The notes below the pieces were generated by a model. The model did not search any database. It was not told the DNA's origin and saw only the letters and a program-made list of their open reading frames with translations. 64,000 bases of DNA, from contig NZ_SJPU01000003.1 of NCBI RefSeq assembly GCF_007860105.1, positions 868,001 through 932,000 on the forward strand, written 5' to 3'. The translations under genes were made by a program, and so were the position numbers. Shown here in pieces: positions 33,278 to 42,294 of this stretch. The number at the start of each line of letters is the position of its first letter. Positions within the stretch are counted from its first letter, which is position 1. Origin of the DNA: Allorhodopirellula heiligendammensis. GTDB lineage: Bacteria > Planctomycetota > Planctomycetia > Pirellulales > Pirellulaceae.

Positions 33278-36232
33278 TCAACGCGTCAATTCGAAAACGA
33301 TGGGAGCGTTGGGCGTGCTGGACTCGACGCACAGGTACTCCCGGTTCTTTTCCAAATCCCCAACCTGATCGATTTGGCCGGATGGCCATGTGATCTTGAC
33401 GTCATGGAATGTACTCGCCTGCCCTAAGCCAACATGAATGACACTTTCGTTCGATCCCATGTATCCATTGCCCGAGAGTAGGCAATGGGTTCGTAGAGCA
33501 CCCTGTACCGTTCCGGAGACAGTGGCACCGACGGCGTCACGTGATGAACGAGTGCCCTTCAAGTAGATGCGAATGTAGGCGCCTTCATCGGCGACTTTCT
33601 CGGTTTGGTTGACCAACAGCGCCGACGGCGTGGAGGCGTGGGTGATTGCCAGGTCGAGTTGCCCGTCTCGATTAACGTCGGCGATGGCTACCGACCGTCC
33701 GAGGTGGCGCCCTGTAAAATATTCTCCAATTTCGCTGGCGGTTGATTCGTCCCATCGCCCCGTCTCGGTGCGCTGAAAGAGTTGCGGTGGCATCTCGTAA
33801 TCCTCGTCGCCACCGGCGGGCCGGTTGACATGCCCATTGGCGATGAAAAGATCAAGATGTCCGGAATTGGTTAAGTCGAGAAACTGCGTCCCGAAGCCGA
33901 GCCAGGGCATGGTTGGTTCGAGGAGGCCGGATTGATACGTCCGATCCGCCCAATTTCCTGGTGAGACCTGCTCATAGTAGGTGTTGTAATCCCGCGAGAA
34001 ATGGGTCACGTAGAAATCCAAGTCACCGTCTGCATCGGCGTCGGCAACCGCGACACCCATCGAGGCTTGCGCTAGCGAAGTGCCACTGAGCCCGAGCCCG
34101 CGACTCGTCCCGGTCTCCTGATACGAGAGTTCCTCGTGTCGATAGGTCCAAAGATGATTCGCAGACATATCATTGGCAATGTAACAATCCAGCCCGCCTG
34201 TTCCGTCGAGCTGTCCCGCGACGATCCCCAAGCCGCGCCCGACCGTTGATACGTCAGCGAGAAGTTGGCTCTTCTCGACGACCCGTCCATCAGGCTGTAC
34301 TGACCAAAGGACGTCCGGCTCAGCAGGAAACTGCAACGGGGGGCACGTGACGAGATGGCTGTCGCCGCCGCATTGATGATGAAACGGTTCCTCGCCGCCA
34401 CAATAACAGACCTCGAAAATTTCGTTCAGTCCGTCCCCATCGAAATCCCCCATGGCCGCCGATGCCGACCAACGTTTGCCTTCGAGCCCCACCGCATGAG
34501 TGACGTCGACAAACGTCCCATCACCCTGGTTTTGATACAAACGGTTCTCGCCAATATTGCAATCAAACAGGTCTGAGAAACCGTCTTCATTATAATCACA
34601 AACCAAGACGCCTTGCCCAAAACCATGATCGGCGTAACCTGCCTCGACGTCGCATCGTAAAAAATTGCCATCGACATTTCGGTGCAAGGTGTTCGCGAAA
34701 CTATTGGATTTCATCGGCGCTCCGTTGAGCACGGAGGAAGCCAGGTCAGGCCAACCGTCAAGGTCAAAGTCGATCACCCCCACGCCCCCGCCGACGGTCT
34801 GATAAATCCACAGCCACCGCTCCTCGTCGGATGATCGAGGCAAGGCTTCATGGTCATAGCTCAACGCAAAGGCTCGATCATTAAGCTTTGGAACCCGATT
34901 CGGCTGGAACGCATCCGGCCTCACCAATTCGACATCGAAATGCCAGTCAAAGTCACCAAGTCCCGCAAGGTCGAGTTGTTCGGGCAAGCTCGATCCTAGC
35001 ATTTGCCAGGGCGTTCCAGAAGAAATGTGTTGGGCAACGTGTGCCAAGCGTTGATCGAGGTTTGCCACTGGGTCGTGAGCAACCTCACTTGCTTTGCGCG
35101 CCCAACCATATGCCTCCCAAGGTCGGCCCAACTCGACAAGCTGATCGGCGATTTCGAAACAGAATGTTTGCGACTGTTGCTCGGCCTCAAAAAAACGCCC
35201 CAACGCATCGCGAACGGCGGTTTCCTTTTCGATTCGGTCGGCCACCAGTTCCACTTGCGACGAGAGTCCGAGTTCCGAAAGGCTGTGGTGCAGGCCTCTC
35301 ATGGCGTGGAAATGACTGGGGTTGATTCGCAGCGTTTCAAAATAAGCTCGACTGGCCGCTTGGTGATTTCCTGTCCGCAGCGACCAGTCACCTGCGATCG
35401 CCCAATAGTCCTCCGTTTCCCGAAGATGGGCAGGTATGCGTTTGGCCCAATCTTGGATCGCCGAACCGTCCTCGGACTCAACAATCGCGTGGCCGTATAG
35501 TACCCAAGCTGGATCGATATCGGGTCGAACGGCCAGTAATTGTGACAGTTTCGTTGCCGCCTCATGGTACTTTAAATCAGCGAAATCAATCGCCGCCAAG
35601 CCATACTGCAGTTCGTGACGTTCTGGGTGAGCGCGTACCAGCTCATAGATATAATTCCAATCCGGCTTCACGCGACCGGGATCCATGGCAACGGCAATGG
35701 TTTCAAAATCTCCTTGGCCATGTTTGATCAGCACACGCATTGCGAACAGAGATTCTTCCGCCATTCCGATCGCTGAACTGATGCCGGCGATATCATAATA
35801 AAACTGAGTCGCGGACGGATGTTCGGCAATCGCACGCTTTAGTAGCTGGACCGCTTCGTATGGCTGGCCAGAACGCACGTAAGCTTGCAGTAACTTATCG
35901 TAGAACGACCTGGACGAGCCCGGCCTCATCTCCATTACTGCACGATAAGACGCGATGGCGTCATCGACGCGACCCTTTTTCAGGTATGCGTCGCCGAGAC
36001 GCTCAGCGGATTCCGCGGCCTCATCGCCGCCCACAATCAACAAAGAATTCAGTTGTTCGCGAGGCGTTGATAAAGCCTCTGTGACGCTTATGGGTGGTTG
36101 CCCTGCGGCAGACTGGGCGCTGGCAGACTGGGCGCTGGCTGATTGGCCGAGGGCAGATGGAGGTGTCGAGGAACTCGGGTGTGGCTCACATCCGAGCAAC
36201 GCCAAAACTGTGAGCAGGAACAACAGCAGCAT
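33278..36232 (-). CDS. lipoprotein with TPR, FG-GAP/VCBS and ASPIC/UnbV domains
   Basis: 984 residues from ATG at 36232, with GGAG eight bases upstream; the frame is open to 36301. The lipobox is VLALLGC (Cys near residue 15). Residues of about 60-420 hold TPR-like helical repeats (GDAYLKKGRVDDAIASYRAV, KLLQAYVRSGQPYEAVQLLK). From about 470 on there are FG-GAP/VCBS beta-propeller blades with calcium-type loops (DYNEDGFSDLFD, DFDGDGLNEIFE, DADADGDLDFYV, DVNRDGQLDLAI). The end is an ASPIC/UnbV domain (GSNESVIHVGLGQAS). Probably an outer-surface scaffold; the DUF1559 and lipoprotein genes precede it in the same direction. Confidence 0.88.
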   Translation of the reverse strand: MLLLFLLTVLALLGCEPHPSSSTPPSALGQSASAQSASAQSAAGQPPISVTEALSTPREQLNSLLIVGGDEAAESAERLGDAYLKKGRVDDAIASYRAVMEMRPGSSRSFYDKLLQAYVRSGQPYEAVQLLKRAIAEHPSATQFYYDIAGISSAIGMAEESLFAMRVLIKHGQGDFETIAVAMDPGRVKPDWNYIYELVRAHPERHELQYGLAAIDFADLKYHEAATKLSQLLAVRPDIDPAWVLYGHAIVESEDGSAIQDWAKRIPAHLRETEDYWAIAGDWSLRTGNHQAASRAYFETLRINPSHFHAMRGLHHSLSELGLSSQVELVADRIEKETAVRDALGRFFEAEQQSQTFCFEIADQLVELGRPWEAYGWARKASEVAHDPVANLDQRLAHVAQHISSGTPWQMLGSSLPEQLDLAGLGDFDWHFDVELVRPDAFQPNRVPKLNDRAFALSYDHEALPRSSDEERWLWIYQTVGGGVGVIDFDLDGWPDLASSVLNGAPMKSNSFANTLHRNVDGNFLRCDVEAGYADHGFGQGVLVCDYNEDGFSDLFDCNIGENRLYQNQGDGTFVDVTHAVGLEGKRWSASAAMGDFDGDGLNEIFEVCYCGGEEPFHHQCGGDSHLVTCPPLQFPAEPDVLWSVQPDGRVVEKSQLLADVSTVGRGLGIVAGQLDGTGGLDCYIANDMSANHLWTYRHEELSYQETGTSRGLGLSGTSLAQASMGVAVADADADGDLDFYVTHFSRDYNTYYEQVSPGNWADRTYQSGLLEPTMPWLGFGTQFLDLTNSGHLDLFIANGHVNRPAGGDEDYEMPPQLFQRTETGRWDESTASEIGEYFTGRHLGRSVAIADVNRDGQLDLAITHASTPSALLVNQTEKVADEGAYIRIYLKGTRSSRDAVGATVSGTVQGALRTHCLLSGNGYMGSNESVIHVGLGQASTFHDVKITWPSGQIDQVGDLEKNREYLCVESSTPNAPIVFELTR

Positions 36233-36313
36233 CAACTTTCTCCACTCTCGGCGGTGAAAGGAGATGCTGTTATCGTAAAAAAGATCGGGATACACAATCA
36301 TGTCCAGTGAAAA

Positions 36314-37537
36314 TCAAAAGTCGGACGAGATCACTTCCCTACCTGCTTTGGTACCCAACGCTCCCCACAGCCCGTAGGGGCTCGCGATTCCGGACTCAGT
36401 AATCTTTCCCGAGGAGTCAAATCCGATGGTGGGTCGGTTCTGGGTTCCCGCTTCGATGGACTCCGTCAGGAATTTGATCGCCCCATCTGCAAACGCCACA
36501 TGCACACCGCCAGGGTGACGACTCGAAGGTGGCAGAATCCCACGACTGCCGTGAGCTTCAACAATGCAGGCGGAGTTAGGCGGCGAGATGGTTACGAACG
36601 CCGAGAATTGCGGGCGACCATCTGCCCAACGTCGCCCGCGACCGTGTTGCGGTGCACCCCCACCTCCTGGAGTTCCGTTATCGACGTCCAAATTCTGCCC
36701 GACGGCCCAAAACTTAGGCCGCGCGGGGTCGATGTAAGGTGATTGAGTGTAAGCGGCCGCGCCATTTCGTTCGACCGCAACATCGCGGAGGGGCGATGTC
36801 ATGACGGCGCGGTCGCCCAGGTCACAAGCCACCTCGCCCGCCATCAGGGTATTGCTCAAACCGTCCTGGAAATCGCGGAACCGAGTGAAGTGCCGCGCTC
36901 GAAACGCACCCCGCGCGTAGGGCTGCTCTGCCGCCGATCCCCAGGTCCAACCGGCTTGGGAGGCGTCTCGCCCGTCATGCCAAATCCCAGAGTGATGCTG
37001 TTCGCGAATCGCGTCTCCCGTGCAAGCGGCATAGTTACTAAACGCCACCTCACCACCGCTGGCGACTGCGGGGTCACTTGGGCAACGCAGGCCTGGGACC
37101 TGTGTCAACCAAGGCACATAGTTCGCATTCCAAGGGCCGTTGCCCATTGCCGGAAAAGGCGGGACCTGGGGTGTCAATAAGTCCCGCTGAAACGCAAACG
37201 GATTGGAAATCTGCTGCCAGAGCGCCTGCTGCTCCATCATCGGCAAAACACCCACGCACCAACTTAACCAGTGCTGGTTCGTAATGTTCGAATCCGTTCC
37301 TTTTGTACCACCCGCTTGCATGGGCAGTCTGTCATAGGCCGAGTGATAGTTATGTAGTGCCAAGCCGATTTGCTTGAGATTGTTTGAGCAGCTCATCCGC
37401 CGGGCAGCCTCGCGAGCTGCTTGCACTGCGGGCAACAGCAGGCCCACCAAAACACCTATGATGGCGATCACGACTAAGAGTTCCACCAGGGTAAATCCAT
37501 GGTGTCGGAATTGGTTTCTTGAAACAATGCGAAACAC
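36314..37537 (-). CDS. DUF1559 prepilin-like protein
   Basis: 407 residues from GTG at 37537, preferred because AAGG lies seven bases upstream; a TTG two codons earlier is the other choice. Motif GFTLVELLVVIAIIGVLVG near residue 15 followed by AAREAARRMSCSNNLKQIG; C-terminal block GGVHVAFADGAIKFLTESI. The start matches the other DUF1559 protein in the window almost residue by residue, the middle much less. It is flanked by a 54-residue lipoprotein gene upstream and the TPR/FG-GAP gene 81 bp downstream. Confidence 0.92.
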   Translation of the reverse strand: MFRIVSRNQFRHHGFTLVELLVVIAIIGVLVGLLLPAVQAAREAARRMSCSNNLKQIGLALHNYHSAYDRLPMQAGGTKGTDSNITNQHWLSWCVGVLPMMEQQALWQQISNPFAFQRDLLTPQVPPFPAMGNGPWNANYVPWLTQVPGLRCPSDPAVASGGEVAFSNYAACTGDAIREQHHSGIWHDGRDASQAGWTWGSAAEQPYARGAFRARHFTRFRDFQDGLSNTLMAGEVACDLGDRAVMTSPLRDVAVERNGAAAYTQSPYIDPARPKFWAVGQNLDVDNGTPGGGGAPQHGRGRRWADGRPQFSAFVTISPPNSACIVEAHGSRGILPPSSRHPGGVHVAFADGAIKFLTESIEAGTQNRPTIGFDSSGKITESGIASPYGLWGALGTKAGREVISSDF

Positions 37538-37617
37538 AGTCAAACCTTAATGAGTTGGAGATGCAGGTTGTAGAAGGAGGAAAGGCGACGTCGTCACCTC
37601 AAGCAATCGAGTGGGAA

Positions 37618-37782
37618 TTAGGCCCCTGGCCGTTTGGACATTTGCTCGTTGTAGGCTTTTGCGGCCTCCTCCTCTTCTGCCGTCGGGAGGGCAAGCGGCT
37701 CGTATGTCGCCTGCTCATTCGAACTACATCCGGAGCAGAGGAAGGCGAGAAGAAAAAGAACGGGAAGCCGCATCAGTTTCAT
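37618..37782 (-). CDS. 54-residue lipoprotein upstream of DUF1559
   Basis: MKLMRLPVLFLLAFLCSGC starts the product: a lipoprotein signal with lipobox LCSGC (Cys 19). The mature part is short, acidic and Lys/Glu/Ala-rich (PTAEEEEAAKAYNEQMSKRP). Short lipoproteins of this kind often stand next to DUF1559 genes in planctomycetes. The gap to the DUF1559 start is 80 bp. Function unknown; the gene's reality rests on the clean lipobox and position. Confidence 0.75.
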   Translation of the reverse strand: MKLMRLPVLFLLAFLCSGCSSNEQATYEPLALPTAEEEEAAKAYNEQMSKRPGA

Positions 37783-38358
37783 GACGATCAGACTCGAAAA
37801 GGGGCAGGAGTGAGAGGCAAGTGCAACGACAGCGAAATTCGTTTCGCTTCAACTTGCTAGTAGTCGCACATGCAATCGTTGAGCCAAGTGAAACCTGTGC
37901 TGCCTCCGCGATGCTTTATGCCGCCCTGCCCGCCGTCATCGAGTTCAAAGGCGCGTCATTGAGCTCACAGGTGGAACAACGCACCTCGAACTCTTGGCCG
38001 CGTGAGCTTCGCATCTCCAAGTCCATTACCGCATCCGCCAACAAAGTAGGCTAATCTGCGGCGACGCGTGCCTGTTTCACAGGCAGACGCTCCCACGTGT
38101 GGGTGGCAGACCCTCGGTCTTGGTCGCTGGAAACGCTGCTTCTCCTGTGCAGTGCCAAGCTCTGTATTTCAAGCCATCGGTGACTGCCGTGGGGGACCGC
38201 TTGCCGCTCGTTCTTCCGCACGATATTTCGGGAGTGGTGAATGGAACCGTTTTTTGCCCCCGCTCTCGTCTTGGTGCGACAAATCTCCGCGCTGTTGGAG
38301 TGAAAGAGCGAATGCTGGAAGGGGCATGCCAAGATCGTTTTCCGGCGCGGAGCTCACA
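37783..38358. other. intergenic gap, no gene seen
   Basis: 576 bp between moaC and the small lipoprotein gene. Open frames present on both strands lack protein-like composition. Two tight stem-loops stand close together: GCCTGT-TTC-ACAGGC at 38070-38084 and CCCAC-GT-GTGGG at 38092-38103. No T-run follows. Confidence 0.5.
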
Positions 38359-38871
38359 TCATGCTCGTGAGAACGTACCGGACTTGCCCCCTGACTTCGA
38401 TTCCAAACGGGTTGCGACGATTACCATCGTTCGATCGACGCTCTTAAGCATGTCGTAGACCGTCAGCGCAGCGACCGAGGCGGCGGTGAGTGCTTCCATT
38501 TCGACGCCGGTCTTGGCCGTGGTCCGCACAGTCACCGAACACAGCAGCGATTCTTGGGATGTGGATGCCGCATCGACTGGAGCGAGCCACTGGAAGTCGA
38601 CCTCGACGCCCTCGATCGGGATGGCATGACAGAGCGGGATCAGGGTTGCCGTCGCCTTCGCTGCGCCGATGGCCGCGATACGGGCGATGCCCAGAACATC
38701 CCCCTTGCGGCTGGTGCCGGCCCGAATGGCTTCGGCGGCGAGTGAGTTCATGCAAATTCGCGAGGACGCCGTAGCGATCCGCGCGGTGACAAGTTTGCCG
38801 GTCACATCCACCATGTGAGCTTGGCCAGCATCATCGAAATGCGTCGAGCTTTGCGAATCCGAGCGGTTCAT
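38359..38871 (-). CDS. moaC: cyclic pyranopterin monophosphate synthase MoaC
   Basis: 170 residues from ATG at 38871 (GGAG just upstream; the frame is open to 39009). Motifs: HMVDVTGK, KGDVLGIARIAAIGAAK, PLCHAIPIEGVEVDF, and GVEMEALTAASVAALTVYDM with LKSVDRTM, all conserved in MoaC. It converts the MoaA product to cyclic pyranopterin monophosphate, the first stage of molybdenum cofactor synthesis. It stands alone here; moaA, moaD and moaE lie 25 kb away at the right end. Confidence 0.95.
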   Translation of the reverse strand: MNRSDSQSSTHFDDAGQAHMVDVTGKLVTARIATASSRICMNSLAAEAIRAGTSRKGDVLGIARIAAIGAAKATATLIPLCHAIPIEGVEVDFQWLAPVDAASTSQESLLCSVTVRTTAKTGVEMEALTAASVAALTVYDMLKSVDRTMVIVATRLESKSGGKSGTFSRA

Positions 38872-39715
38872 GAACTCCATCCGATTTGTGAAAAAATGAT
38901 GAAATAATGCAGTCGCGAAAGTTGGCGTGAGGGAACCGACTGCGATTGGAACACGTCGTAACCTGCGGTGGAAAAAAATTTCCGTGTGTCGATTGATCTT
39001 GACTTGCAAATTACGGCAATTGGCCGCTTGATCCGCTGATAGTGGTCATTCCTGCTGAAACGCATTAAAGAGTTACCCCGGTTTTGCTCGACACTAAGCC
39101 TTGGAAGGACACTTTCACTTTTACTTCGATTTTCTGCCCCGGTAGGTTATCGAAGTGAACGGCGAAGGTCGACGGACACCCAGGGGGGAATTCTGGGAAA
39201 CGTGTTCGCGTTGCTCCGCATCGCCAATCCATACCATCAGACGTTGGTCTGACCGGTTGGTGGTCGATGCGGAGAACCAGAACGCGGTCGATGAGCGATC
39301 CTGTACGGGTTGTTTCGATCGGAGTCCTGTTTTCTTGCTGCGTGGAATCTACTGGTTAGATTGCCAACGCGGTCGAGAACGCAGTCTCCATCGAGAACAA
39401 TTCGAAGACAGGCACGCGACAAGCGGCATCTGATTTTTTCCCCCGACATTCACGTACCCGCGTGGATGAGCCACCTCATATTTACATTTATCAACAGCGA
39501 GGATCCCACTTCGGCAAAGCGTTCAGCAGGATGCGAGCCGGCTGGCCCAGACCCAGCGTTTTGAGAATCGTTTGGTGCAAACTGATTGCGACCCACCGCA
39601 AAACCCAGTTTCACTGACAAACGATTGGACGAACGACCACGGGCCATCGAGGACATGGTTACCGACGCACCATGTTTTCAAGGGATGAATCAACGAGGCG
39701 TTTGGAGCACCTAGA
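38872..39715. other. long intergenic region between divergent moaC and an HTH-receiver gene
   Basis: 844 bp with no convincing gene on either strand. It contains the 61-base nested inverted repeat at 39566-39626 and an AT-rich stretch near 38880-39060 that is likely the moaC promoter region. Nothing else is recognised. Confidence 0.5.
39566..39626 (+). other. nested 61-base inverted repeat, candidate structured RNA or operator
   Basis: Outer arms AATCGTTTGGTG and CACTGACAAACGATT pair through 9 + 3 bases, and inner arms AAACTG and CAGTTT add six more, for about 18 pairs around a 21-base loop. Its right end is 90 bases before the HTH-receiver gene, so on that transcript it would lie in the 5' UTR. 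No riboswitch class is recognised. Confidence 0.4.
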
Positions 39716-40288
39716 ATGAAGGTCTTCACAACTGGTCAGGTCGCCAAGATCTGTAAAGTTGCCCCGAGAACCGTTAGCAAATGGTTTGACTCGGGGCGTT
39801 TAAAAGGTTACCGGATTCCCGGATCGCAAGATCGGCGGATTCCGCGAGAATATTTGATCAAATTCCTGAAAGAGCACGGCATGCCGCTGGGCGATCTGGA
39901 AGACGAAGCGATGGCGAAATGCCTGATCGTCGCCCAGGATCAGGTGTTGATCGAAAACTTGAAGCGAGAGCTTCCCCCTGAAAAATCGTTCAAAGTCGCT
40001 GTCGCGGCGAGCGGTTTCGAAGCCGGGATTCAAGCCGAAAGCTTCAACCCAGACTGCATCATCGTGGACTTCTCGATCGGCAAGATCGAAGCGGTCCAGA
40101 TTTGCCAGAACCTGCGGAAGAACATCGACTTCACCGACATTGTGCTGATCGCGTTGTTGCCCGATGACGGCCAACCGATGAGCTTCGATCGCAGCAGTAT
40201 CAACGAAACGTTCAAGAAACCATTCGACGCGCACTTGCTCGCCGAACGTTTGCGAACTCTCGTCGGTGCCAAGAAAGAGTTGGTCTAA
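39716..40288 (+). CDS. excisionase-type HTH protein with a degenerate receiver domain
   Basis: 190 residues. Residues 1-60 form a MerR/excisionase-like helix-turn-helix (FTTGQVAKICKVAPRTVSKW, then GSQDRRIPREYLIKFLKEHG). Residues of about 68-185 resemble a response-regulator receiver (KCLIVAQDQVLIENLKREL, PDCIIVDFSIGKIEAVQI, FKKPFDAHLLAERLRTLVG). The putative phospho-acceptor Asp (IIVDFS) and the Lys (FKKPFD) remain, but the acidic pair after strand 1 has become AQD, so phosphorylation is doubtful. A strong terminator follows. Probably a DNA-binding regulator with an atypical receiver; targets unknown. Confidence 0.82.
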   Translation: MKVFTTGQVAKICKVAPRTVSKWFDSGRLKGYRIPGSQDRRIPREYLIKFLKEHGMPLGDLEDEAMAKCLIVAQDQVLIENLKRELPPEKSFKVAVAASGFEAGIQAESFNPDCIIVDFSIGKIEAVQICQNLRKNIDFTDIVLIALLPDDGQPMSFDRSSINETFKKPFDAHLLAERLRTLVGAKKELV

Positions 40289-40314
40289 GGACTAACCGAT
40301 TCATCGCCTCGCTC

Positions 40315-40360
40315 AAAAACGCCACTGACGCTTGCCCGCTCGCGTCCGTGGCGTTTTTTT
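40315..40360 (+). terminator. rho-independent terminator
   Basis: Stem AACGCCAC-T-GACGC / GCGTC-C-GTGGCGTT, 13 pairs with one mismatch, closed by a short loop and followed by T7. It lies 27 bases after the HTH-receiver stop codon. Confidence 0.92.
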
Positions 40361-40549
40361 ATGGCTACTCGTTATCAATTCGCTTTTGATACTCTGCTCC
40401 CGGCCCTGTCTTTCATGAACACTGTCAGGTCGGCTACAACACACGGCCTCCTCTGCTACCATGCATCTGGCGACACCGCGTGTATCTCACCAGCCACCCC
40501 TTCTCTCGAAAACTAGCAGCCGATAGCTGAAAAGCTAGCAGCTTCTCTT

Positions 40550-41647
40550 ATGACTGATCGCATCTCTCGCTTGTCCACCTCGCTGGCCGACCTCGACGTG
40601 GACGCTATGTTGATTGTCAACGACGTCAATGTTCGCTACCTCAGCGGTTTCACCGGCGACAGCTCGTGGCTGTTGGTGCTGCCCACATCGGTGACGATCC
40701 TCTCGGACGGGAGGTATCAAGTCCAGCTCGAGCAGGAGTGCCCGTCGATACCTGCCGCCATCCGTCCGCCAGGACAACGAATCGGTGAGCTGTTTGCCGA
40801 AGTGGCCTCGTCTTACAATCTGCGTCGGATCGGCATCGAATCGGGGCACGTCTCCATCGCGATGCTGCGAGATTGGGAAGCCAGGCTGCCTGAGATGACC
40901 TGGGTCGAAACGTCGTCTGTCGTCGAAAACTTTCGCGCCATCAAAGATGATTTTGAAATCGCGACGATTCGGCAGTCAATCGCAATCGCCCAGCAGGCTT
41001 TTCGGACGGTCACGGCGAACTTCAAACCGACCAAGACCGAGCAGGATATCCACTATGAACTCGAGGCCGCGATGCGGCAGCTCGGCGCCGAGGGCGTGTC
41101 GTTTCATCCGATCGTTGGGGCTGAGCCCAGTGGGGCGCTGCCGCACTATCGGCCAGGTGACATGCCGCTGGGCGAGTGTCGCACTTTATTGATTGATTGG
41201 GGGGCGAAAGTCGACGGGTATTGCAGCGATCTGACCCGCACTCTGCACCGCCCAGGCTCGAAATCTGCCAATTCCGACCGGTATGAAGCCGCTTACCAGG
41301 CCGTTCTCGAAGCGCAGCTCGCAGCGATTGCCACCATTCGCGACGGCGTCGCGGCCGTTGAGGTCGATGCCGCCGCCCGCGCCGTCCTCGCCAAAGCCGG
41401 TTTCGCCGAGGCATTCAGTCACGGACTGGGGCACGGTTTTGGACTCGAAATTCACGAAGATCCCCGCATGGGTCCAGCCTGCACCGAGACGCTCCGCAGC
41501 GGAATGGTGCTGACCGTCGAGCCAGGTGTGTATTTCGAGGGGGAGTTCGGTATTCGCATCGAAGATGATCTGTTGGTCACCGATACTGGCTGTGAATTGC
41601 TCAGCGACCTCCCCAAGGGTCTCGATGATTGCCCGCTGGTAATGTAA
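40550..41647 (+). CDS. M24-family Xaa-Pro peptidase
   Basis: 365 residues. N-terminal creatinase-like domain (RISRLSTSLADLDVDAMLIV, VRYLSGFTGDSSWLLVL) and C-terminal pita-bread domain with the five metal ligands: D and D in LIDWGAKVDGYCSDLTRT, H in SHGLGHGFGLEIHE, E in VEPGVYFEG and E in IRIEDDLLV. Such enzymes cleave Xaa-Pro bonds in peptides and use two Mn or Co ions. It precedes accB by 59 bp, a pairing often seen in bacteria. Specificity (aminopeptidase or dipeptidase) cannot be told. Confidence 0.92.
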   Translation: MTDRISRLSTSLADLDVDAMLIVNDVNVRYLSGFTGDSSWLLVLPTSVTILSDGRYQVQLEQECPSIPAAIRPPGQRIGELFAEVASSYNLRRIGIESGHVSIAMLRDWEARLPEMTWVETSSVVENFRAIKDDFEIATIRQSIAIAQQAFRTVTANFKPTKTEQDIHYELEAAMRQLGAEGVSFHPIVGAEPSGALPHYRPGDMPLGECRTLLIDWGAKVDGYCSDLTRTLHRPGSKSANSDRYEAAYQAVLEAQLAAIATIRDGVAAVEVDAAARAVLAKAGFAEAFSHGLGHGFGLEIHEDPRMGPACTETLRSGMVLTVEPGVYFEGEFGIRIEDDLLVTDTGCELLSDLPKGLDDCPLVM

Positions 41648-41706
41648 AACACCGGTCTGAATCCCCACGCACACCACCCTTTCGTTTTGAAACTCAGGCT
41701 TTTCGC

Positions 41707-42291
41707 ATGACTGCTGATTCGCCCAAACGCGGCTCGACCACCAAGAGCGTTGGCTCGAAATCCCCTCAGGGGGCAAAATCTCGCTCAGCGACTGGACCGG
41801 GCGACGTTTTCGACATCGATCGCATTCGCCAGATCGTCGAGTTGATGGAGCAACACGAACTCAGCGAAGTGGACCTGCAGCAGGCCGACGATCGCATTCG
41901 ATTGACCCGTGGCGGCTCGCAGCCCGTACCCGCCGCGTACCCCGTTAGCGCACCTGCCCCCGCCCCTGTCGCTGCGGCGCCAGCCCCGGCTCCGGCGGCC
42001 GCAGCCCCCGCTAGCGGTGGATCCGACGCAGCAGCATCGACCGCCGGTACGATCACGATTAATTCGCCCATGGTGGGGACATTCTACGCTCGAGCGAACC
42101 CCGAGGCGCCGGCGTTTGTCAAAGTTGGCGACCGGGTCAGCGAAGACACCGTCGTGTGCATCGTCGAAGCGATGAAGGTGTTCAACGAGATTCCCGCCGA
42201 ATGCAGCGGCAAAATCGTCGAGGTGCTCGTGGGTGATCAGGAACCCGTCGACTTCAACAAGCCCCTCTTCCGCATCCAGACCGGTAGCTGA
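41707..42291 (+). CDS. accB: biotin carboxyl carrier protein of acetyl-CoA carboxylase
   Basis: 194 residues from ATG at 41707. N-terminal region DIDRIRQIVELMEQHELSEV, then an Ala/Pro-rich linker at about 80-120 (PAPAPVAAAPAPAPAAAAP), and a biotinyl domain with the acceptor Lys in CIVEAMKVFNEI. It carries the carboxylated biotin between AccC and the carboxyltransferase for malonyl-CoA synthesis. accC starts three bases after its stop. The linker is longer than usual and low in complexity. Confidence 0.95.
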   Translation: MTADSPKRGSTTKSVGSKSPQGAKSRSATGPGDVFDIDRIRQIVELMEQHELSEVDLQQADDRIRLTRGGSQPVPAAYPVSAPAPAPVAAAPAPAPAAAAPASGGSDAAASTAGTITINSPMVGTFYARANPEAPAFVKVGDRVSEDTVVCIVEAMKVFNEIPAECSGKIVEVLVGDQEPVDFNKPLFRIQTGS

Positions 42292-42294
42292 GCG

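Noticed and set aside
38051-38332. 93-codon minus-strand frame between moaC and the lipoprotein gene
   Set aside because: Its composition is not protein-like and it runs through two stem-loops.
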